NCBI GenBank assembly: GCA_030620855.1
Contig: JAUXIZ010000013.1
Coordinates: forward strand, 1-11,149
DNA from: a candidate division WWE3 bacterium
GTDB lineage: Bacteria; Patescibacteriota; WWE3; 9FT-COMBO-53-11
Reading direction: 5' to 3'
DNA length: 11,149 bases
Under the pieces are notes generated by a model. The model ran no database searches. It was given only the letters and a program-made list of their open reading frames with translations, and was not told the DNA's origin. Position numbers and translations under genes: made by a program. Position 1 is the first letter of the stretch; each line of letters starts with the position of its first letter. Shown piece by piece: positions 1 through 5,725 of the stretch.

Positions 1-317
1 CCTCAGGCTACGCAGAGATTCAGTTTGCGACAGCCCCTTGGGTTGACTTTGGGACCTTACGCACTCGTTTGTCGGGTTGGGGCGATGGGGTATCAACCGA
101 CTTTATAGTCGAAACCGCTCGCGAGTGGGTCCAAGAAGAACTCGCGCAAGTTCAGTACCTGGCCCTTGAGGAAGCCGAAGCCCGGGCCCAAGCCCTTGCC
201 GCGCAGCAAGGTGTCAACTTGGGTAACACCGTTTCGGTCGAACTTGAGGAAGACGGAAATTTGGTTACTGCGAGGGTGGTATACGCGTACTACCTGAGAC
301 TGCCCTTCCTACCGTGA
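1..317 (+). CDS. C-terminal part of an unrecognised protein, possibly SIMPL-like (5' end outside window)
   Basis: The reading frame is open from base 3 to the TGA at 315-317 with no ATG or GTG and a single TTG at 69. The gene therefore very probably starts upstream of the window and only about 104 C-terminal residues are seen. They contain a long acidic, alanine-rich helix (EEAEARAQALAAQQGVNLG), then a valine-rich strand segment and a short hydrophobic tail ending LRLPFLP. The pattern of a helix rich in Ala and Lys/Glu/Arg followed by GVxLGxxVSV resembles the end of SIMPL (DUF541) proteins, which are usually exported or periplasmic. This is only a resemblance by eye and could be chance. A strong intrinsic terminator follows at once, so this is the last gene of its transcript. 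Coding status is fairly safe; function is not. Confidence 0.55.
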   Translation, partial: SGYAEIQFATAPWVDFGTLRTRLSGWGDGVSTDFIVETAREWVQEELAQVQYLALEEAEARAQALAAQQGVNLGNTVSVELEEDGNLVTARVVYAYYLRLPFLP

Positions 318-326
318 ACAACATTT

Positions 327-367
327 ACCGGCTTGTAGTCCTATGGACTGCGGCCGGTTCTTTTTTT
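327..367 (+). terminator. Rho-independent terminator after the first partial gene
   Basis: ACCGGC (327-332) pairs with GCCGGT (353-358). An inner stem, TGTAGTCC (334-341) with GGACTGCG (345-352), continues it after one bulged T, leaving the loop TAT. Seven Ts (361-367) follow closely. It begins 9 bases after the stop codon of the preceding gene, a textbook intrinsic terminator. Confidence 0.9.
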
Positions 368-394
368 GCTTTGACTTCCGTTTGATAGTAGTAT
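366..394 (+). promoter_or_regulatory. Candidate promoter of the PQQ-like propeller gene
   Basis: TTGCTT (366-371), a 17-base spacer and TAGTAT (389-394) would start RNA near base 401, about 26 bases ahead of the GTG start. Both hexamers are only partial matches to consensus (3/6 and 4/6). The call rests mainly on position between the upstream terminator and the ribosome binding site. Confidence 0.35.
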
Positions 395-426
395 GGGAGT
401 TGACAAAATCATAAGGAGAGGAGAGC

Positions 427-1905
427 GTGTCTAAGAGAGACCTAAGCAAGGAAAGCTATCGTAGGGCTGCAGACTACGCCCGCAAGTTTCCGAGTCGGAT
501 CTCCGAAGTACGGGAGGTCCTTTTAAGAGTAAGGCGGAAATTTGGCCAGCTCGAGTTTGAGGTGCAAAGCGACCTCTATGATCTTCTTTTGACCACCCAG
601 GACCGCAACGATCAGGGTAAGATTCTCCGTGCTTATCAGGAGGGTCTTAATGATGTTGAGCAAGAAGGTCGGCTCAAGCTTAAACAGGCCTGGCGAGCAG
701 ACTTTGGCGATGACTGGGTCTTTGATGTATTCGTTGATGGAAGCCACGGGCAGATCATCGTCGTAACGCGGTCCGGTTCTGAAGCGAAGACGCGAAACGG
801 CGGCGTTTACGGCCTGAGAATTTCAGATGGAGGTCAAGCCTGGACCTACCGCATGAAGAAAAACTGGGCGCCTTGGCAGCCCTATCTTGGTCATCATCAT
901 CTCTTTTTTACCGAGGACTACTGCGGAAATCGCGACAGCTTCGATCCTAACCCCTACATTTACTCCCTTTCTCTTGCAACTGGGGAGATTGATTGGAAAG
1001 AGACATTAGGCAAGGACACTGATGTGAAACAGCTGCGGGGCGTTTTTGGAAGCTTTTTGCTCGCCAATATACACGACGATCAAGGAAGTACCCTTGTTGC
1101 TGTTGACTCTGGCGCCGGCATGGAGAGGTGGCGCTATCCATCCTACTGCCGCATTAGCGGAAAGCTGTTTCTTTCTCTTGGTGATGTGCTTTGTGCGCAA
1201 TATCGGGATCGAGAAATTGGTTGGTTTTCCCAAAGAGGCAAACTTCTCAAGAAGCTTACCCTCAGGTTCCCTAAGAAGGATGAGGGATTCATCGATTTGG
1301 CGTTTGCGGATAGAGACACCATCTACGTTTGCGTTTGGGACGTTTGGCAAAATTGGGATGAGAATACTCCTGTTGAGTCATCCGTGCAAGAAACCGCGAC
1401 CGTCGCGTATGCCATCAACAAGGAGAGTAGAAAGGTGCGATGGTCTCTGCGGCCAAAGGCGGTGGACGTTCGCTTTGAGTCTGTCCTTCCTCACGGCAAG
1501 AAGGTCTACTTTTGCGGTGAGAACGCTACAGTGGTTGCAGACAGGGAAACCGGAGAAGTTGTTAAGGAATGGCCTTTCCAGGTTCTCCACGTTGCTGGTA
1601 GGCTGCTCTTTCGCTCAAGTCGCAAGAGTCGCTTTTCCGATAACCCTTTTGTGTTCTATGCTTGTAGTGCTGGCACCGCCAAGGTCCGTTGGCAGCGGGA
1701 GAACTTCGATCTTATGACGGCGGAGAACGGCCTGCTTGTAGGCAGAGTGGAGGATGAACTGATCGTCTTAGACGAGAAGACCGGCAAGGAACGAGCCTCG
1801 TTTAGTTTGACTGATCCCCGCACGGTGCAGTTTATTACCAAGGATTCCTTCCTTGTTGTATCGCGTGGGTCGCTGAGGTTGTTTAAATTGGGTGGTGAAG
1901 TGTAA
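427..1905 (+). CDS. Cytoplasmic PQQ-type (WD-like) beta-propeller protein
   Basis: This 492-residue protein has no signal peptide or membrane helix, so it is predicted to be cytoplasmic, unlike PQQ dehydrogenases and BamB, which are exported. Residues 1-90 are charged and helical. From about residue 95 the chain shows repeated strand units of the PQQ-propeller type, each with an Asp/Gly turn and an aromatic: SDGGQAWTYR, ATGEIDWKETL, SGAGMERWRYP, ESRKVRWSLR, ETGEVVKEWP, AGTAKVRWQREN and KTGKERASF. Together they suggest seven or eight blades. No quinone-binding or dehydrogenase residues can be recognised, so a scaffold or ligand-sensing role is more likely than catalysis; this is inference. Translation starts at GTG 427, eight bases after a good Shine-Dalgarno sequence AAGGAG (413-418). 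The gene is alone in its unit, bounded by terminators on both sides. The fold call is fairly sure; the role is unknown. Confidence 0.8.
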   Translation: MSKRDLSKESYRRAADYARKFPSRISEVREVLLRVRRKFGQLEFEVQSDLYDLLLTTQDRNDQGKILRAYQEGLNDVEQEGRLKLKQAWRADFGDDWVFDVFVDGSHGQIIVVTRSGSEAKTRNGGVYGLRISDGGQAWTYRMKKNWAPWQPYLGHHHLFFTEDYCGNRDSFDPNPYIYSLSLATGEIDWKETLGKDTDVKQLRGVFGSFLLANIHDDQGSTLVAVDSGAGMERWRYPSYCRISGKLFLSLGDVLCAQYRDREIGWFSQRGKLLKKLTLRFPKKDEGFIDLAFADRDTIYVCVWDVWQNWDENTPVESSVQETATVAYAINKESRKVRWSLRPKAVDVRFESVLPHGKKVYFCGENATVVADRETGEVVKEWPFQVLHVAGRLLFRSSRKSRFSDNPFVFYACSAGTAKVRWQRENFDLMTAENGLLVGRVEDELIVLDEKTGKERASFSLTDPRTVQFITKDSFLVVSRGSLRLFKLGGEV

Positions 1906-1924
1906 TTCTTCACCACCTTTTTTT
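1891..1924 (+). terminator. Intrinsic terminator overlapping the 3' end of the propeller gene
   Basis: GGTGGTGAAG (1891-1900) pairs perfectly over 10 bp with CTTCACCACC (1908-1917) around a 7-base loop, followed by seven Ts (1918-1924). The left arm encodes the last full codons and the stop TAA (1903-1905) lies in the loop, so the terminator is built into the coding end. Confidence 0.92.
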
Positions 1925-1966
1925 GTCCTAGCACTGCTCGCTATCGCTCAAATGAGAATACGTCTT

Positions 1967-1995
1967 AGCCGACTTTTTACAGAAGGTCGGCTTTT
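1967..1995 (+). terminator. Second, weaker terminator-like hairpin
   Basis: AGCCGAC (1967-1973) pairs with GTCGGCT (1986-1992). The T-rich and A/G-rich interior can extend the stem with T-A and T-G pairs. The tail is TTTTCCTTT. It lies about 50 bases after the first terminator of the propeller gene and may be a back-up. The short, interrupted T-run makes it less certain. Confidence 0.5.
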
Positions 1996-2037
1996 CCTTT
2001 TACTTCACTTTTTCATTGACTTTTGTTTGCTAAATTC

Positions 2038-2055
2038 GTTACATTTTAGTTACAT
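2038..2055 (+). repeat. Two GTTACAT direct repeats, 11 bp apart, upstream of the TrpR-family gene
   Basis: GTTACAT occurs at 2038-2044 and again at 2049-2055, separated by TTTA, so the copies are in phase on one DNA face at an 11-base period. They abut the palindrome at 2055-2082 and sit just upstream of the likely -10 element, where an activator or repressor could bind. Confidence 0.6.
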
Positions 2056-2082
2056 CTATGAATTGCTATAGTAATTCATAGA
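2055..2082. promoter_or_regulatory. 28-bp near-perfect palindrome covering an extended -10 (candidate operator and promoter)
   Basis: Thirteen of the fourteen base pairs across this palindrome are complementary; the one exception is G2065 against T2072. The outer arms are TCTATGAATT and AATTCATAGA and the centre is CTATAG. The centre overlaps TGCTATAGT (2064-2072), which fits an extended -10 (TGnTATAAT-like), so RNA would begin near 2079, about 20 bases before the ATG of the TrpR-family gene. A regulator bound here would block the promoter. Autoregulation by the downstream protein is the natural inference but is not shown by sequence. Confidence 0.55.
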
Positions 2083-2099
2083 AGCAAAAAAGAACAGTT

Positions 2100-2426
2100 A
2101 TGCCGCAAGTATCCAAAATACCTATTAAAAAAGATATAGAGATAAAGATTCGGCGGGCCTTCAGCCAGTCGCTGGCTAAGATTTCTTCCGAGAGTGAGAT
2201 GGAAAAGTATATATTTGACCTTTTTACTCCTACCGAGCGCGTGATGCTCGCCAAGCGCTTGGCAATTGCTGCTCTCTTGGTAAAGGGATTAACTTACAAA
2301 GAGATTTCCCAAAAACTAAGGGTTAGTACCTCAACCGTTGCGCGCGTTAATCTTTGGCTAAAACATTCAGGAAAAGGATACAAAACAGCGGTGGAAAAAA
2401 TAGGGGACTGGAAACCGCTAGCTTAA
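2100..2426 (+). CDS. TrpR/YerC/YecD-family DNA-binding regulator
   Basis: This 108-residue, all-helical basic protein belongs to the Trp repressor-like superfamily, most like the YerC/YecD branch whose ligand is unknown. The family pattern is clear: FTPTERVMLAKRLAIAALLVKGLTY, then the helix-turn-helix YKEISQKLRVSTSTVARVNLWL (about residues 65-87), where STSTVARV is the recognition helix. The length matches the family (about 90-110 residues). No trp biosynthesis gene is near, so tryptophan as co-repressor is not supported by context. The ATG at 2100 has only a weak A-rich leader and no clear Shine-Dalgarno sequence. A 28-bp palindrome lies over its promoter, suggesting self-control. The LCP-like gene starts 76 bases downstream on the same strand and is probably co-transcribed. 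Family call is confident; target genes are inferred. Confidence 0.88.
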   Translation: MPQVSKIPIKKDIEIKIRRAFSQSLAKISSESEMEKYIFDLFTPTERVMLAKRLAIAALLVKGLTYKEISQKLRVSTSTVARVNLWLKHSGKGYKTAVEKIGDWKPLA

Positions 2427-2455
2427 AAGCTGATAATTGGGAAAGAGCCCCTGCC

Positions 2456-2475
2456 AATGGTGCTCAAACACCATT
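2456..2475 (+). other. Intergenic hairpin between the regulator and the LCP-like gene
   Basis: AATGGTG (2456-2462) and CACCATT (2469-2475) form a perfect 7-bp stem around the loop CTCAAA. Only three Ts follow before CGCC, so it is not a convincing terminator. It could be a processing or attenuation structure, or a protein-binding inverted repeat, between two genes that otherwise look like one operon. Confidence 0.45.
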
Positions 2476-2502
2476 TCGCCTAATAAGGTGACCTAAGCTC
2501 GA

Positions 2503-3561
2503 ATGGCCAGAAAATACAGAAGAGTTCAGAGAAAAAAAAGTACTAAGCGCAACCCGTCTTCTTGGAAGCGGCTGAAGAAACAGTTTAAGTTTAAGAAACG
2601 CCTCCAGCAAGTAAAAATAGCCCTAACCATAATTATTGGAGTTATATTGGTTGGGGGAACACTCTATCTTTGGAACTTTTTCGCCCGCCCTTTTGCCTCA
2701 GCCGGCTCCACATTCCAAGGCAACGTGTCTTGGGACAGCCAAACCCCTCTTAATCTTATGTTTCTTGAGGTAGTGGATGTTGATGAGCCCTCATCGCCTA
2801 CCAAGAAACTTGGCGTTTTGGCTTTCAACCCCACGCAGGAATCGTTTGCGGTGGTGAACATTCCCGTGGAATACGATAAGTTTGGAGACCTCTATGGCCT
2901 TGGCAACCTCTCCGGCAAAAATGACGGGCTCAAGGTTGTAGGGAACAACCTTAAGAGGGTACTGGGAGTTCCGATTGACGGGTATATTTTGGTTGGAGAA
3001 GACGGTATCAAACAGCTTGGAGAGCTATTTTCACACCCCGAGAGTCTCGGGGATGTTTTAAAGTTTGGTAATCTTCTGCAGTTTCCCAAGGTTTGGAGCA
3101 TCGCCAGGGAAAATTTGCGCACCGACCTTGATATTAAAGAGATCGCCCAGGTTTTGTGGTATCTGATGCAGGTCCGCTCGGACAAGGTTGTCCATTTAAA
3201 CCTCAGCGTAAAACTGCTTGACGATTCCAATACTCTCGATAAAAAACTTTCCCCGTTTTTTAGAGACGAGAAGCTTGCTACGGAGCATTTGAAGATCCAG
3301 GTTTTAAACGGTTCAAATCTTCCCGGCTTGGCGGGGGATTCAACGCGGATTATCAAAAACATCGGAGGCGAGGTAATCCGGGTGGACAACTTTGAGCGCC
3401 AGGACCTTATTAAGGGCTACCTTGTTTTGGAATCTTCCGGAAGCTACACGGCGCGGCGCTTAGCGCATATCTTTAGCGTTTCCGACAGCCGTCCTCCCAA
3501 GACCGGAGCGGAAGCGCGTGCAAATGTGACTCTTATCTTGGGTAAGGAAAACGCCTTTTAA
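2503..3561 (+). CDS. Membrane-anchored LCP-like / LytR_C domain protein
   Basis: The 352-residue protein has a very basic cytoplasmic N-terminus (1-35), one transmembrane helix (about 39-60) and an extracytoplasmic part. Residues about 82-230 follow the layout of the LytR-CpsA-Psr (LCP) domain: NLMFLEVVD, then VLAFNPTQESFAVVNIP, then VLGVPIDGYILV. LCP enzymes transfer glycopolymers from lipid carriers to peptidoglycan. Here the usual R-x-D-T segment reads PTKKLG and the IPRD segment reads IPVE, so the arginines that hold the pyrophosphate are missing and catalysis is doubtful. Residues 262-347 are a good LytR_C domain (LKIQVLNGSNLPGLAG to VTLILG). AAGGTGA at 2485-2491 is an acceptable Shine-Dalgarno sequence 11 bases before the ATG. 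It follows the TrpR-family gene and ends flush against a convergent gene. A wall-assembly role is inferred from the family. Confidence 0.8.
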   Translation: MARKYRRVQRKKSTKRNPSSWKRLKKQFKFKKRLQQVKIALTIIIGVILVGGTLYLWNFFARPFASAGSTFQGNVSWDSQTPLNLMFLEVVDVDEPSSPTKKLGVLAFNPTQESFAVVNIPVEYDKFGDLYGLGNLSGKNDGLKVVGNNLKRVLGVPIDGYILVGEDGIKQLGELFSHPESLGDVLKFGNLLQFPKVWSIARENLRTDLDIKEIAQVLWYLMQVRSDKVVHLNLSVKLLDDSNTLDKKLSPFFRDEKLATEHLKIQVLNGSNLPGLAGDSTRIIKNIGGEVIRVDNFERQDLIKGYLVLESSGSYTARRLAHIFSVSDSRPPKTGAEARANVTLILGKENAF

Positions 3562-4665
3562 TTATCTTCGGTCGCGTTTCTTGCGAGCTCTCCAAAAGAC
3601 AATAAAGATTGCCGCCCCCGCGCCCAAAAGAATGGACGGCACAATATAAAGCTCCCAGTTTTGGGGTAGGGATACGGTGGGGAGCGTTACGCCCACTTTA
3701 TCCAACAGTTGCTGCAGGGCTGAAGGGCTCTGTTCGGGCCCTTCCTGCGTTTCCCCTTCAGTGAGAATCGCGGAGTAGATCCCTGATCCGGCGACCCAGT
3801 AGTAAATTCTCTTGCCCGTTTCAATCTCCAGCACAAACGGATCTTGGTAGGATCCGATCTGCCCGCCTGCGCCGAACTCTCCGCTTTCAGTTTCCGGGGC
3901 AAGTTGCGGCGTTTCTACAATGTCAAAAAACAGCCCGTCGGAGGATGTGGCAAGGTAAATGCCGTCTTTGACTTCGGGGGATTGGACGCTAAAGTAAAGC
4001 TCGTAGACCCCGGTCAACTCGTCGTAGCTTGCGTGGGAGCTCCATACAAGGTCAGCCACCAGCGGTTCTTCTTCCGTGTTGATACGCACTCCTTCGTCTT
4101 TGGTCCAGACTAATCCATTGGATGAGGTGGCAGATAGAATCCGCCATGTAAACTCCTGCTCGGTCTTTGTGACCTCTCCGTCGTAGTACATGCGGTAACC
4201 GTCTTGGGGAAGCTCAATTACGCTAGGGTGTACGATGTTGTCAGGATCATAGGTTCCGCCGGGAGTCAGGCGAACACCCGGCTCAATGGACCATGTTAAA
4301 CCGTCGTTTGATACGGCGCTTTTGAACACCCCTTGTCCATCCTCGAGCGTTTGGTAGTACATCCGCCAACGGCCGTCGGAGAGTCTCACGAGAGCCGGCA
4401 TGGAACCTTCCAGCCGCACCCCGTCTTCGATGGTGAACGCTTTGGCGTCTTGGGATATGGCGCTTTTCATTTGGGTTCCTTGGTGGAAATACATCCGGTA
4501 TCGACCGTCTTCTAAGGTGACGACCTCGACATTGTGGACGGTATTGTCGCTAAAAATTACCCCTTCTTTCTGCCAAACAAGATTAGCCGCTTTGGCGACG
4601 GTAGCGAAAAAGACAAAAGCTAAAACTAAAGCAATAACCTTAAATATATGCGGGAGCCTTATCAT
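3562..4665 (-). CDS. Secreted, C-terminally membrane-anchored five-bladed beta-propeller (GH43/GH32-like fold)
   Basis: This 367-residue protein has a signal peptide (hydrophobic core 8-24, probable cleavage after AKA at 26). A repeat domain follows (about 29-300), then a linker, one transmembrane helix (about 339-358) and a basic tail RARKKRDRR. That makes it a type I surface protein facing outward. The propeller repeat is visible as YRMYFH (56-61), WRMYYQ (100-105), YRMYYDG (157-163), YELYFSV (221-227) and RIYYWVAG (286-293). These are interleaved with DGLxW-type turns at 121-125 and NGLVW at 183-187. Such Arg-Met-Tyr-Tyr blades are typical of GH43/GH32-like and related carbohydrate-active propellers. 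I cannot point to a catalytic acid pair, so glycan binding is as likely as hydrolysis. The ATG is 19 bases after the HAD stop codon, without a clear Shine-Dalgarno sequence, suggesting co-transcription with that gene. Confidence 0.75.
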   Translation of the reverse strand: MIRLPHIFKVIALVLAFVFFATVAKAANLVWQKEGVIFSDNTVHNVEVVTLEDGRYRMYFHQGTQMKSAISQDAKAFTIEDGVRLEGSMPALVRLSDGRWRMYYQTLEDGQGVFKSAVSNDGLTWSIEPGVRLTPGGTYDPDNIVHPSVIELPQDGYRMYYDGEVTKTEQEFTWRILSATSSNGLVWTKDEGVRINTEEEPLVADLVWSSHASYDELTGVYELYFSVQSPEVKDGIYLATSSDGLFFDIVETPQLAPETESGEFGAGGQIGSYQDPFVLEIETGKRIYYWVAGSGIYSAILTEGETQEGPEQSPSALQQLLDKVGVTLPTVSLPQNWELYIVPSILLGAGAAIFIVFWRARKKRDRR

Positions 4666-4684
4666 TGAGTCAATTTTAGCAAAG

Positions 4685-5341
4685 CTAAAGTTTGCCCGAT
4701 CTTACGACCTCTAGCGCTTCCTCAAAGCCCATTACAATCTTGTCGGCTCGAAAAAGCTGGGCCTTTGTGGCCCAGTCGGTTTTTATGGCGATAACTTTGG
4801 TACCCGCCGCTTTGGCGGCCTCTACTCCGGCGGCGGAGTCTTCGATAACGATCGTGTTTCTTGGATTCAGACCCCCATCCTGAATGGCTTTTATGAAAAG
4901 ATCCGGGGCGGGTTTTCTGCGATTCACGTTGTCTCCAAAAGTTCTGGATTCAAAATGATGACCGAGGTCAAGCTCTTCTACAACCCTGTTTCCTATCTCC
5001 GAAGTATTTGAGGTCGCAAGAATGATTTTTACTCCCCTTCCTTTTAAGTAATGCATAAGCTCGCGCACTCCAAAACGGACTTTGACTTCGTTCAAGTGCT
5101 CAAGGTAAAACTCTTGAGTTTCCTTGGCCAAATCCTTTGGATCTTCGTCCATCCCAATTCGCGCAATCATCTTGTCCCAGTTTTCCCTAACTCCGATTCC
5201 CGGAATGTGGACCATCTCCTCGCAGGAGATGCCACGCCTTTTCAAAACGGCGCAGAATGCCCGATCATACACGCCCTCGTTATCGATGAGCGTTCCGTCG
5301 AGATCAAAAATTACACCTTTTAAAACAAAAGATCCGTCCAC
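4685..5341 (-). CDS. HAD-superfamily hydrolase, subfamily IA (Gph / beta-phosphoglucomutase-like)
   Basis: The 218-residue protein carries all HAD motifs: FDLDGT (nucleophile D13 and acid D15), ATSN (T110/S111, motif II), RRKPAPD (K143, motif III) and IEDSAAGVEAAKAAG (E167/D168, metal-binding motif IV). The helical cap after motif I (about 20-90) and the DSxxG(V/I)xAA signature place it among the phosphoglycolate phosphatase and beta-phosphoglucomutase-like enzymes. These are cytoplasmic Mg-dependent enzymes of small phosphorylated sugars or acids; the exact substrate cannot be read from sequence. The start is GTG 5341: an in-frame stop lies just upstream and no other start precedes motif I. 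There is no Shine-Dalgarno sequence, and a -10-like TAATAT ends six bases before the GTG, so a leaderless message is possible. The anchored propeller follows on the same strand. Confidence 0.88.
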   Translation of the reverse strand: MDGSFVLKGVIFDLDGTLIDNEGVYDRAFCAVLKRRGISCEEMVHIPGIGVRENWDKMIARIGMDEDPKDLAKETQEFYLEHLNEVKVRFGVRELMHYLKGRGVKIILATSNTSEIGNRVVEELDLGHHFESRTFGDNVNRRKPAPDLFIKAIQDGGLNPRNTIVIEDSAAGVEAAKAAGTKVIAIKTDWATKAQLFRADKIVMGFEEALEVVRSGKL

Positions 5342-5345
5342 AAAT

Positions 5346-5377
5346 TCATATTAGAGGAAAAAGGAGTGGACAGTCCA
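5346..5377 (-). promoter_or_regulatory. Candidate promoter of the HAD gene with an overlapping palindrome
   Basis: On the minus strand TGGACT, an 18-base spacer and TAATAT (5351 to 5346) end six bases before the GTG start at 5341. Both hexamers match consensus at four of six bases. The -35 lies within TGGACAGTCCA (5367-5377), a perfect 11-bp odd palindrome that could be an operator. Both are moderate-quality calls. Confidence 0.4.
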
Positions 5378-5407
5378 TTTTTCTGGATTGGAGACCCCCG
5401 CTCAAAC

Positions 5408-5436
5408 TTGACACTTACCCTATAGTATGCAATAAT
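5408..5436 (+). promoter_or_regulatory. Strong sigma-70-type promoter of the 57-residue gene
   Basis: A perfect TTGACA (5408-5413), a 17-base spacer and AATAAT (5431-5436, five of six) are joined by an extended -10 TGC (5428-5430). RNA would start near 5443, giving a leader of about 26 bases that carries the Shine-Dalgarno sequence. This is the best promoter match in the window. Confidence 0.75.
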
Positions 5437-5468
5437 TAGATATACCTTAAGAAGGAAGGAATTCTGCA

Positions 5469-5642
5469 ATGAAACGTACTTCAAAAATCCGGATGACCCT
5501 GAAGCAACGCCGAATCGCCCGCGACATCCTCCAGAGGAATCTGGTTGAAGTCGGTGAGAGTCTCGCGCGAACTGAAGTTGCTGTTCAAGTTGGAGCTCCA
5601 AGCACCCAGCGCGAACACAACTGGCTTATGGATCGCCGGTAA
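5469..5642 (+). CDS. Small basic protein of 57 residues, unrecognised, possible helix-turn-helix
   Basis: ATG 5469 to TAA 5640-5642 encodes 57 residues. It starts MKRTSKIRMTLKQRRIARD and ends REHNWLMDRR. It is rich in Arg (9) and Lys (3), with no signal peptide or membrane helix, so it is likely cytoplasmic and nucleic-acid binding. The segment from LKQRRIARDIL through SLARTEVAVQVGAPST has a helix, a helix and a turn plus small-residue pattern resembling short helix-turn-helix proteins, but no named family is recognisable. Support for expression is unusually complete: a near-consensus promoter (5408-5436), AAGGA at 5456-5460 eight bases before the ATG, and a dedicated terminator after the stop codon. 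It is a one-gene unit, divergent from the HAD gene. Coding is likely; function is unknown, with regulator or nucleoid protein as candidates. Confidence 0.72.
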   Translation: MKRTSKIRMTLKQRRIARDILQRNLVEVGESLARTEVAVQVGAPSTQREHNWLMDRR

Positions 5643-5650
5643 ACCAACCC

Positions 5651-5690
5651 AAAGGACAGATGTCTTACGACACCTGTCCTTTAATATTTA
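5651..5690 (+). terminator. Terminator of the 57-residue gene
   Basis: AAAGGACAG (5651-5659) pairs perfectly with CTGTCCTTT (5674-5682). Inside, TGTC (5661-5664) pairs with GACA (5669-5672) around TTAC after one A-C mismatch. The tail is TTTAATATTTA, less T-rich than ideal, but the stem is long and only 8 bases past the stop codon. Confidence 0.75.
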
Positions 5691-5725
5691 AGTTCTGTTT
5701 GGGAGTAAATTGCTAAGATGAAATC

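Noticed and set aside
69..317. Complete 82-residue gene starting at TTG 69
   Set aside because: The frame is open back to base 3 with protein-like sequence and there is no Shine-Dalgarno sequence before the TTG, so a longer gene cut by the window edge is more likely.
400..405. Perfect TTGACA as a -35 box
   Set aside because: A -10 at normal spacing would fall on the Shine-Dalgarno sequence and start codon of the propeller gene, and no suitable hexamer is there.
1046..1717. 223-codon open frame inside the propeller gene
   Set aside because: It lies in another frame of a well-supported gene, has no ribosome binding site, and its translation looks like no known protein.
2892..3389. 165-codon open frame on the minus strand
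   Set aside because: It is antisense to the LCP-like/LytR_C gene, has a Ser/Arg/Pro-rich shadow composition and no start signals.
5320..5601. 93-codon minus-strand frame over the divergent promoter region
   Set aside because: It is antisense to the 57-residue gene, crosses its promoter, and overlaps the start of the HAD gene.
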